Shown: in pieces, positions 1 to 7,109 of the stretch
Position numbering within the stretch: position 1 is the stretch's first letter
Layout: every line of letters begins with the position of its first letter
Source: Lachnospiraceae bacterium
Lineage (GTDB): Bacteria; Bacillota; Clostridia; Lachnospirales; Lachnospiraceae
Assembly (NCBI GenBank): GCA_009774175.1
Contig: VSNG01000010.1
Span: 1 to 64,000 of the forward strand
Length of the DNA: 64,000 bases
Direction: 5' to 3'
Translations under genes and position numbers: made by a program
Notes under the pieces: generated by a model
What the model saw: only the letters and a program-made list of their open reading frames with translations
What the model was told of the DNA's origin: nothing
Database searches by the model: none

Positions 1-19
1 ATATTAGTATTGGGATAAA

Positions 20-35
20 TGTTTCACGTGAAACA
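20..35. promoter_or_regulatory. parS: parS centromere-like site 1
   Basis: The 16-base palindrome TGTTTCACGTGAAACA matches the classic ParB/Spo0J binding site exactly. It is the first of two perfect copies about 50 bases apart, and parA and parB follow 1.3 kb downstream. ParB is expected to load here and spread, organising the origin region for segregation. Confidence 0.97.
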
Positions 36-68
36 TTTGGAAGAAAGTGGAGTGTTGACACAAGATAA

Positions 69-84
69 TGTTTCACGTGAAACA
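69..84. promoter_or_regulatory. parS: parS centromere-like site 2
   Basis: This is a second exact copy of TGTTTCACGTGAAACA. With the first site and the two half-sites that follow, it forms a small parS cluster upstream of the parAB region. Confidence 0.97.
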
Positions 85-113
85 AATCAACCCAAGATAT
101 TGTAATCAAGACC

Positions 114-155
114 GTGAAACATTCAAAATAATATGCAAAACTGGGTGTGAAACAT
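114..155. promoter_or_regulatory. two parS half-sites
   Basis: GTGAAACAT occurs at about 114-122 and again at 147-155. Each equals the right half of the parS palindrome without a matching left arm. They may be decayed parS copies or weak auxiliary ParB contacts; the sequence alone cannot tell. Confidence 0.55.
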
Positions 156-255
156 TTATTTTAGCTGTTTGCGACAGGAGCTTTGACTGGATTTAATAGG
201 TATATAAAAAAGAACAAATATATAAGGGGAAAAAATATAAAGGAGGGAATGTTGT

Positions 256-1236
256 ATGAAGATTGGAATACTTGGAGCAGGAAGAATTGCCGTTACTCTG
301 GCGGAGACAATGAACAAAATGCCGGAGGTAGAATGTTATGGTGTTGCTTCCAGAGATTTGGAAAAGGCGAAAGTGTTTGCCAAGGAGCATGGATTTCAAC
401 ATGCTTTCGGTTCCTATGAAGGAATGCTTGCGGATGAGGAAGTGGAACTGATCTATATTGCAACGCCTCACTCCCATCACTACAGACATATGAAAATGTG
501 CCTGGATGCGGGAAAGCATATTCTCTGTGAAAAGAGTTTTACGGTCAATGAAAAGCAGGCGGAAGAGATTTTCCGTATAGCGAAAGAAAAGAAGCTTTTA
601 GTGACGGAAGCGATCTGGACAAGATATATGCCTTCACGAAAGATAATCAATGATCTGCTGGATGAAAAGGTAGTGGGAGATGTAAGAAAGATGACCGCAA
701 ATTTAAATTATCCCCTGCTTGATAAGGAACGTATTGTAAAGCCGGAGCTGGCTGGCGGCGCACTTTTGGATGTAGGGATTTATCCTTTAAACTTTGCCTA
801 TATGCATTTTGGTGATAAAGTGGATAGGATTGTCTCCGCGGCGCAAATGACAGAAGCCGGTGTGGACGGAGAAAATGGTATGATTCTTCTCTATGAGGAT
901 GGGAGGATGGCTGTTCTGAATTCCGGCATTCACGGAAAGTCTGACAGCGAAGGTGTATTTTATGGCACTTTCGGATGTATGGTGGTAGAAAATATAAATA
1001 ACCCGGAATCCATAAAAATATATAATACCGACAGAATATTAATTCGTGAAATTGAAGTTCCTGAACAGATCAGCGGATATGAATATGAAATTACAGAGAC
1101 GATTTCTTGTATTAAGGAAGGAAAGCTGGAATGTCCCTCCATGCCGCATGCAGAAACTTTGAAAATGATGCAGGTTATGGATAATCTGCGCGCTGACTGG
1201 AAAATGAAATATCCTGATGAGATAGAAGTACTGTAA
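256..1236 (+). CDS. Gfo/Idh/MocA family NAD(P)-dependent oxidoreductase
   Basis: The 326-residue protein begins with a Rossmann dinucleotide motif (GILGAGRIA, residues 3-11). It has the family signature of a CEK segment near residue 95 (ILCEKSFTVNE) and a C-terminal alpha/beta substrate domain. Members oxidise or reduce sugars, inositols or cyclised substrates; the substrate is not predictable here. The ATG is preceded by AAGGAGGG with good spacing. It sits alone between the parS cluster and parA, an unusual place because parA normally follows rsmG/gidB-type genes in Firmicutes, so it may have been inserted there. It is complete, with no sign of damage. Confidence 0.9.
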   Translation: MKIGILGAGRIAVTLAETMNKMPEVECYGVASRDLEKAKVFAKEHGFQHAFGSYEGMLADEEVELIYIATPHSHHYRHMKMCLDAGKHILCEKSFTVNEKQAEEIFRIAKEKKLLVTEAIWTRYMPSRKIINDLLDEKVVGDVRKMTANLNYPLLDKERIVKPELAGGALLDVGIYPLNFAYMHFGDKVDRIVSAAQMTEAGVDGENGMILLYEDGRMAVLNSGIHGKSDSEGVFYGTFGCMVVENINNPESIKIYNTDRILIREIEVPEQISGYEYEITETISCIKEGKLECPSMPHAETLKMMQVMDNLRADWKMKYPDEIEVL

Positions 1237-1383
1237 AAGATTTGATTGATCTGTTAAAAATTTTATATGGATTATCACATGGATTAGTGATATAATCGTA
1301 AACGGACACTGAAAATTGATGAAAAATCACAAGAAGTTCTGCTCTCGTAAGGAAGTAGGAAGATAAAAGGGTAAGGTAAGTAA

Positions 1384-2151
1384 ATGGGAAGAACAATCGC
1401 AATAGCAAATCAGAAGGGCGGCGTCGGTAAGACAACGACAGCTATTAATTTATCATCATCATTGGCAGCTAAAGGGAAAAAGGTTTTATTGATTGACGCA
1501 GATCCGCAGGGAAATGCGACCAGCGGTTTTGGCGTTGAAAAGAATGACCTTGAAAATACAGTTTATGAACTGTTGTTGAGTGAGTGCTCCATTAATGAAT
1601 GTATATTGTCAGAAGTGATTCCCGGCGTTTCCATAGTACCGTCCAATGTAAATCTTGCGGCTACGGAAATTGAGTTGATTGGCGTGGATAAGAAAGAATT
1701 TATCCTGAAAAACGAAATTGACTGGGTAAAGGATAAATTTGACTTTATTATGATTGACTGTCCGCCTTCCCTGAATCTTTTGACCATCAATGCCATGACG
1801 ACAGCGGACAGTGTTCTTGTTCCGATTCAGTGTGAGTTTTATGCGTTGGAAGGATTAAGCCAGCTGATACATACAGTCAATCTTGTGAAGGAAAGACTGA
1901 ATCCCGATCTTGATATGGAAGGCGTGGTTTTCACCATGTATGATTCTCGGACGAATCTTTCCATGCAGGTGGTGGAAAATGTAAAAAATAATTTAAATCA
2001 AAATGTGTACAGTACGTTGATCCCCAGAAATATTAGACTGGCGGAAGCGCCAAGCTATGGAATGCCCATTAATATGTATGATCCGAAATCTGCGGGGGCG
2101 GAAGCGTATATGTTGCTGGCAGATGAAGTGATAGGCAGAAAGGTGGTATAG
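1384..2151 (+). CDS. parA: chromosome partitioning ATPase ParA (Soj)
   Basis: This 255-residue ParA/Soj ATPase has the deviant Walker A motif KGGVGKTT at residues 11-18, the DADPQGN segment near 39-45 and the DCPPSL Walker B-like segment near 124. ParA proteins bind the nucleoid as ATP dimers and are released by ParB bound at parS, driving origin segregation; in spore formers they also influence DnaA. parB starts three bases after its stop, so the two are certainly co-transcribed, and parS lies 1.3 kb upstream. The 147-base upstream gap contains an imperfect inverted repeat (TATCAC...GTGATA) that overlaps a TATAAT-like -10 near 1293-1298, a possible autoregulatory element. Confidence 0.98.
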   Translation: MGRTIAIANQKGGVGKTTTAINLSSSLAAKGKKVLLIDADPQGNATSGFGVEKNDLENTVYELLLSECSINECILSEVIPGVSIVPSNVNLAATEIELIGVDKKEFILKNEIDWVKDKFDFIMIDCPPSLNLLTINAMTTADSVLVPIQCEFYALEGLSQLIHTVNLVKERLNPDLDMEGVVFTMYDSRTNLSMQVVENVKNNLNQNVYSTLIPRNIRLAEAPSYGMPINMYDPKSAGAEAYMLLADEVIGRKVV

Positions 2152-2154
2152 GGG

Positions 2155-3048
2155 ATGGCAAAAGCGGCGAGAGGTTTGGGTAAGGGATTGGATTCCCTCA
2201 TACCGGCAGCAGTACCGAAAGCGGAACCTGTTGAAACAGAGACAAAAAAAGAAGAAAATGCGCAGGGAACTTATGTCAAGATTACAAAGGTAGAACCCAA
2301 CAGGGAACAGCCCAGAAAAAATTTTGATGAAGATGCGCTGCAGGAGCTTGCCGATTCCATTAAGCAGTATGGTATTGTGGAGCCTCTGATTGTTCAGGAC
2401 AGAAACACGTATTATGAAATTATAGCGGGAGAGCGCCGCTGGCGGGCAGCTAAGCTGGCGGGTCTGAAAGAGGTGCCGGTTATCGTCCGTAATTATACGG
2501 AACAGGAGATCGTGGAAATTTCTCTGATTGAAAATATTCAGAGAGAAGACCTGAATCCTATTGAAGAGGCGCAGGCCTACAGGAGACTGCTTACCGAGTT
2601 TAATCTCAAGCAGGACGAGGTGGCGGAAAGAGTATCCAAGAGCAGAACGGCTGTTACCAATTCCATGCGTCTTTTAAAGCTGTGCGACGAAGTCCAGCAG
2701 ATGATTATTGACGATATGATTACAACCGGACACGCAAGGGCATTGATTTCTATTGAGGATGCGGAACAGCAGTATACGATTGCACAAAAGGTATTTGACG
2801 AAAAACTGAGCGTTCGGGATGTGGAGAAGCTTGTCAAAAACCTGAATAAGCCGGAAAAGCCAAAAAAGGAACCTGTAGAAGATAAGGCGTTGGAAGCCGT
2901 TTATCAGGATCTGGAGGAAAAGCTGAAACAGTCGCTGGGTACGAAGGTTGCCATTGCTTCCAGGGGAGACGGTTCCGGTAAACTGGAGATCGAATTTTAT
3001 ACGCATGATGATCTGGAAAAGATTACAGACTTGTTGACAGGCAGATAA
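2155..3048 (+). CDS. parB: chromosome partitioning protein ParB (Spo0J)
   Basis: This 297-residue ParB has an N-terminal ParA-contacting segment (GLGKGLDSLIP), then a charged linker. The CTPase/ParB-Srx domain follows (QPRKNFDEDALQELADSI and GERRWRAAKLAGL, about residues 55-105). Next come the helix-turn-helix that reads parS (LKQDEVAERVSKSRTAVTN, about 150-165) and a C-terminal dimerisation domain. It is translationally coupled to parA. It should bind the two perfect parS sites at the start of the window. Confidence 0.98.
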   Translation: MAKAARGLGKGLDSLIPAAVPKAEPVETETKKEENAQGTYVKITKVEPNREQPRKNFDEDALQELADSIKQYGIVEPLIVQDRNTYYEIIAGERRWRAAKLAGLKEVPVIVRNYTEQEIVEISLIENIQREDLNPIEEAQAYRRLLTEFNLKQDEVAERVSKSRTAVTNSMRLLKLCDEVQQMIIDDMITTGHARALISIEDAEQQYTIAQKVFDEKLSVRDVEKLVKNLNKPEKPKKEPVEDKALEAVYQDLEEKLKQSLGTKVAIASRGDGSGKLEIEFYTHDDLEKITDLLTGR

Positions 3049-3080
3049 TTTTAGCCGACATACAGAAAGGCCAAGGATAA

Positions 3081-3590
3081 ATGAATTATAATCTACTCAA
3101 CGATATGGGACTTGGAAATTTGGATTTGACGTATTTGTTTATTGGTACGTTTGCTGCGATCATTGTTTTACTTATTATAGTAATTGTTCTTTCTGTTAAT
3201 TTGAGCAGATTGTCTAAAAGATATAAAAAATTCATGGGCGGCAAGAATGCCAAGAGTCTGGAAAAGGATATTATGGGGCTTTATGAGGATAACAGGCTGA
3301 TTAAGGCGTCCATGGAAAAAAACAGAAAAGATATTGAGAATCTTTACAGGAAGATAGAGGGAACCTTCCAGAAGATTGGCATTGTGAAATATGACGCTTT
3401 TGCCCAGATGGGAGGACAGCTCAGTTTCTGTCTGGCGCTCCTTGATGAAAATGACAACGGATTTATTTTAAATTCGGTTCACAGCGCAGAAGGCTGCTAT
3501 TCCTATACGAAAGAAATCAGAAACGGATTATGTGATATTTCCCTGGGAGATGAAGAGAAGAAAGCTCTCGATATTGCTATGGATTTGTAA
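3081..3590 (+). CDS. DUF4446 family membrane-anchored protein
   Basis: This 169-residue protein has one strong N-terminal membrane helix (about residues 18-42, rich in Ile/Val/Leu). A basic, coiled-coil-prone stretch (about 55-95) and a compact C-terminal domain with IVKYDAFAQMGG and SFCLALLDENDNGF motifs follow. I recognise it as the DUF4446 family, which in Clostridia commonly follows parB. The function is unknown. A role in chromosome or envelope organisation is suggested only by position. The start is preceded by AAGGCCAAGGATAA, a modest ribosome binding site. Confidence 0.85.
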   Translation: MNYNLLNDMGLGNLDLTYLFIGTFAAIIVLLIIVIVLSVNLSRLSKRYKKFMGGKNAKSLEKDIMGLYEDNRLIKASMEKNRKDIENLYRKIEGTFQKIGIVKYDAFAQMGGQLSFCLALLDENDNGFILNSVHSAEGCYSYTKEIRNGLCDISLGDEEKKALDIAMDL

Positions 3591-3620
3591 CCGGGTAAAT
3601 CTGAAAAGGGGAATTACAAA

Positions 3621-4667
3621 ATGAGACTATGTAAAGTAGAAGACTTAAAGGGAACAGAGATTTTGGCAAAAGATGCCATGACGCTGGAATATAAAATTTT
3701 ACTGTCAGCAGGCACACCTCTTAAACCGGAATATATTGAAAAACTTAAGGAATTAAATGTTCGTGACGTCTATATAAAGGAAGAAGCGCCGGATACGAAG
3801 GAAGTTGTTATTTTGAAGGAGGAAGTGGAAGAAAGCTTCCGGTCTAAAGTAAAAAATATTCTGGAGAAACACACTTACAGCCATAATGAAAATTTAATGG
3901 AATTGTGTCAGACGGCAGATTATATTATTACCAATATTCTGGAGGAGGAAGAAGTCGTAGAAAAAATCTACGATATCAAGGAAAGAAGCTCGGATATCTA
4001 TGAGCATTCCATTAATCTGTGTAGTCTGGCGACGATTGTTGCGCTTAAGATGGGGTTATCACAGCAGACGGTGCACGATATAGGAGTAAGCTGTCTGCTT
4101 CATGAACTTGGGCTGCGTTATCTGTCGATTCCCTATGAGAACCGGAATCTGGATGAATTGACGGAGCTGGAATGTGCGGAATATAAAAAACATCCAATTT
4201 ATGGATATTCTACGCTTCGTGACGAAAATTGGATATCCGAAGCGAGCAAAAATATGATATTATATCACCATGAACGGCTGGATGGTTCCGGTTATCCGCT
4301 GAAGACAACGGATATTTCACAGGAATGCCGCATAATTGAGATTTGCGACGCCTTTGATGAAATGATCTGTGGTATCGGCTGTGAGCGGACGAAGGTTTAT
4401 GAAGCTGTTAAGTATCTGAGGGATAACAGGGATATAAAATTTGAGGGAAAAATTGTCGATATTCTTTTAGAATTTACAGCGGTTTATCCTGCCGGCACTG
4501 TTTTTAAGACAAGTGAGGGAGAAACCGGAATTGTGCTTTACCAGAACAAGCAGTATCCCGACCGGCCGGTTATCCGTATTACGAAAGACAGAAACGGAAT
4601 GGCCGTGGATGTTGTAAAGGATCTGGCGGAATATAATGATTTATATATTGACGAGGTCATCATTTAA
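3621..4667 (+). CDS. HD-GYP domain protein, probably degenerate
   Basis: This 348-residue protein looks like a c-di-GMP phosphodiesterase of the HD-GYP class. It has an N-terminal DUF3391-like region (about 1-60), then an HD-GYP core with HP at about residue 191, HHERLDGSGYP (about 214-224) and a later D in ICDAFDEM. The signature HDIGK is replaced by HELGL (about 157-161), losing the metal-binding Asp and the Lys. The GYP part is intact. Activity could therefore be altered or lost, leaving a binding or regulatory role. It has no membrane segment. It is parallel to its neighbours and may be read through from DUF4446, 30 bases upstream. Confidence 0.85.
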   Translation: MRLCKVEDLKGTEILAKDAMTLEYKILLSAGTPLKPEYIEKLKELNVRDVYIKEEAPDTKEVVILKEEVEESFRSKVKNILEKHTYSHNENLMELCQTADYIITNILEEEEVVEKIYDIKERSSDIYEHSINLCSLATIVALKMGLSQQTVHDIGVSCLLHELGLRYLSIPYENRNLDELTELECAEYKKHPIYGYSTLRDENWISEASKNMILYHHERLDGSGYPLKTTDISQECRIIEICDAFDEMICGIGCERTKVYEAVKYLRDNRDIKFEGKIVDILLEFTAVYPAGTVFKTSEGETGIVLYQNKQYPDRPVIRITKDRNGMAVDVVKDLAEYNDLYIDEVII

Positions 4668-4726
4668 TACAGAGACATTCTTTGTTTGAAAATAACAGTT
4701 AAAATAGAAAGGACAGCGAAAGCATC

Positions 4727-6004
4727 ATGATTGACATTAAATTTTTAAGGGAAAATCCTGAAACAGTAAAGGAAAACATCAGAAAAAAATTCCAGGAACA
4801 GAAGCTTCCTCTGGTGGATGAGGTGATTGCGCTGGATGCGGAAGTAAGGGCAGCACAGCAGGAAGCCGACGATATCCGTGCCAGAAGAAATAAGATATCC
4901 AAGGAAATCGGCGCACTGATGGGACAGGGAAAGAAAGAGGAGGCTGAGGCAAAGAAAGCCGAAGTGGCAGCAGGCGCGGCAAGACTTTCCGAGCTGGAGG
5001 CAAAGGAAAATGATCTGCGTGAAAAGATCAAAAAGGATATGATGACGATTCCCAATATTATTGATCCTTCCGTACCCATTGGCAAAGATGATACTGAGAA
5101 TGTTGAAATACAAAAATACGGCGATCCGATTGTACCTGATTTTGAGATTCCGTATCATACGGAAATTATGGAGCGATTCCACGGCATTGATATGGATGCG
5201 GCAGGCCGTGTAGCCGGCAACGGGTTCTACTATCTGATGGGGGATATTGCCAGACTTCATTCCGCAGTGATTTCCTATGCGAGAGATTTTATGATTAATC
5301 GGGGTTTTACTTACTGCGTACCGCCTTTTATGATCAGAAGCGCTGTGGTTGACGGCGTTATGAGCTTTGCGGAAATGGATGCGATGATGTATAAAATAGA
5401 AGGAGAAGATCTCTATCTGATCGGTACTTCGGAGCATTCCATGATCGGTAAGTTTATTGATACCATTATCCCGGAGGAGCAGCTTCCTCATACGCTTACG
5501 AGCTATTCGCCCTGTTTCCGTAAGGAAAAAGGCGCGCATGGGATTGAGGAAAGAGGCGTATACCGCATTCACCAGTTTGAAAAGCAGGAGATGATCGTGG
5601 TATGTAAGCCGGAAGAGTCTCCGATGTGGTTTGATAAGTTATGGCAGAATACAGTGGATCTTTTCCGATCCATGGATATTCCGGTGAGAACCATAGAGTG
5701 CTGTTCCGGCGATCTGGCGGATCTGAAAGTAAAGTCTTATGATGTGGAGGCATGGTCTCCCAGACAGAAGAAGTATTTTGAGGTGGGAAGCTGCTCCAAT
5801 CTGGGAGACGCTCAGGCGAGAAGACTTCGCATCCGCGTAAACGGAGCGGAGGGCAAATACTTTGCCCATACCTTAAACAATACGGTTGTTGCACCGCCCA
5901 GAATGCTGATCGCTTTTCTGGAAAATAATTTACAGGCGGATGGTTCTGTCCGCATTCCGGAAGTGCTTCGTCCCTATATGGGCGGCATGACGGAGATTCG
6001 ATAA
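4727..6004 (+). CDS. serS: seryl-tRNA synthetase
   Basis: This 425-residue class II synthetase charges tRNA-Ser and tRNA-Sec. The N-terminal long coiled-coil arm (about residues 30-105) grips the tRNA variable arm. The catalytic domain carries GTSEHSMIG (about 235), motif 2 (CFRKEKGAHG...RGVYRIHQFEKQE, about 263-288) and motif 3 near the end (NNTVVAPPRMLIAFLEN). The length is normal. The start follows AGAAAGGACAGCG. There is no T-box-like leader in the short 59-base gap, so any control is from an upstream promoter. Placement just after the parAB region is common in Clostridia. Confidence 0.98.
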   Translation: MIDIKFLRENPETVKENIRKKFQEQKLPLVDEVIALDAEVRAAQQEADDIRARRNKISKEIGALMGQGKKEEAEAKKAEVAAGAARLSELEAKENDLREKIKKDMMTIPNIIDPSVPIGKDDTENVEIQKYGDPIVPDFEIPYHTEIMERFHGIDMDAAGRVAGNGFYYLMGDIARLHSAVISYARDFMINRGFTYCVPPFMIRSAVVDGVMSFAEMDAMMYKIEGEDLYLIGTSEHSMIGKFIDTIIPEEQLPHTLTSYSPCFRKEKGAHGIEERGVYRIHQFEKQEMIVVCKPEESPMWFDKLWQNTVDLFRSMDIPVRTIECCSGDLADLKVKSYDVEAWSPRQKKYFEVGSCSNLGDAQARRLRIRVNGAEGKYFAHTLNNTVVAPPRMLIAFLENNLQADGSVRIPEVLRPYMGGMTEIR

Positions 6005-6040
6005 AATTTGAAAAGATAACGGGATAAGGAGGTGAGATCT

Positions 6041-6922
6041 TTGCACAAATTTATGCGGGCCATTGGGTTTAGCAAATTGTCTGACAGACGGGAAGAACAG
6101 CGTTTGATTACAGATGTTATTATGAATGCGACGCACCGTTCCTATACTGCTAACGGTGAGAATGCCATACTCGCGGAATTTTGCGAGGATTTCGCGCAGG
6201 ATATCGGAATTGCGGTCTGCGGAGAGTTCGATAAGGAAGAAAAATTTACTTACGACTATTTTTATCCTTATCTGCGGGGCACAGGTATCAGCTCCTGTGA
6301 AGATGTGTCCGTAGAGCGCCACGCGGATAAAGAATCTTATGCAGGGGTGTGCGACGATATCAAGGTGGGAGTCAGTTTGATTTTTTACTTGCAGAATATT
6401 GTTCCCTATGTGAAAGCGCAGACGACGGATATGCTTCCGGTGAAAGGCACAACTTTGACATTGTCAGGATTGTCAATTAGTGGTAATATATTATTATCGG
6501 TCGGAAAAGATGAGAATGAGATACGGAGAATACAAAAGGATTCTATGAGCCGTAACCAGTTAATTGCGGCGGCCCGCAAGGGTGATGAAGACGCAATAGA
6601 GAGTCTTACACTGGAGGATATGGATATTTATTCTACGATCTCCAAAAAAATTCTCACGGAAGATGTATTCAGTCTTGTAGATACCTATTTCATGCCTTAT
6701 GGTGTGGAATGCGATCAGTATTCGGTACTGGGAGAAATTACAGAGATTTCTTTACGGAAGAACAGGATTACCCATGAAGAGATCTATGTGCTGCGTCTTT
6801 CCTGTAATGATCTGGAATTTGACGTTTGTATTAATAAAAATGATTTATATGGAGAACCGCAGATAGGCCGCCGGTTTAAGGGTGTGATCTGGATGCAGGG
6901 ATATATCAATTATCCCGGGTGA
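6041..6922 (+). CDS. DUF3881-like protein
   Basis: This is a protein of about 293 residues with no membrane segments or catalytic motifs that I can name. It resembles the DUF3881 family of Lachnospiraceae. A GTG nine bases upstream at 6032 lies inside the perfect Shine-Dalgarno AAGGAGG (6026-6032). The TTG at 6041, eight bases after it, is therefore the likely start, giving MHKFMRAIGFSKL. It follows serS closely and precedes tRNA-Arg. The function is unknown. Confidence 0.75.
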   Translation: MHKFMRAIGFSKLSDRREEQRLITDVIMNATHRSYTANGENAILAEFCEDFAQDIGIAVCGEFDKEEKFTYDYFYPYLRGTGISSCEDVSVERHADKESYAGVCDDIKVGVSLIFYLQNIVPYVKAQTTDMLPVKGTTLTLSGLSISGNILLSVGKDENEIRRIQKDSMSRNQLIAAARKGDEDAIESLTLEDMDIYSTISKKILTEDVFSLVDTYFMPYGVECDQYSVLGEITEISLRKNRITHEEIYVLRLSCNDLEFDVCINKNDLYGEPQIGRRFKGVIWMQGYINYPG

Positions 6923-6969
6923 GTTTTCTTATAAATACTTGTCCGTGCCGATAGCCGGACAGGATATTT

Positions 6970-7041
6970 GTTCCCTTAGTTAAATGGATATAACAGGAGC
7001 CTCCTAAGCCCCAGTTGTGAGTTCGATTCTCGCAGGGAACG
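6970..7041 (+). tRNA. tRNA-Arg (anticodon CCT)
   Basis: The acceptor stem GTTCCCT/AGGGAAC pairs perfectly. The D arm is GTTA...TAAC, the anticodon loop CTCCTAA gives CCT, and the T arm is GTGAG-TTCGATT-CTCGC. The D-arm region matches known bacterial tRNA-Arg(CCT). CCA is not encoded: the discriminator G is followed by CTGA. The anticodon stem GGAGC/GCCCC shows an A-C mismatch in its middle pair, which is unusual. Confidence 0.93.
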
Positions 7042-7049
7042 CTGAAAAA

Positions 7050-7083
7050 GCTGTAAATTCATTATGGATTTACGGCCTTTTTG
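7050..7083 (+). terminator. rho-independent terminator after tRNA-Arg
   Basis: A ten-pair stem, GCTGTAAATT / GATTTACGGC (two wobble pairs), closes on a short loop and is followed by CTTTTTTG. It lies nine bases after the tRNA and before the sulfatase gene. Confidence 0.88.
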
Positions 7084-7109
7084 TTCAAATAAGAAAGGAA
7101 ACCATTGAC

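Noticed and set aside
4668..4726. A possible T-box in front of serS
   Set aside because: The gap is only 59 bases and contains no T-box sequence or terminator.
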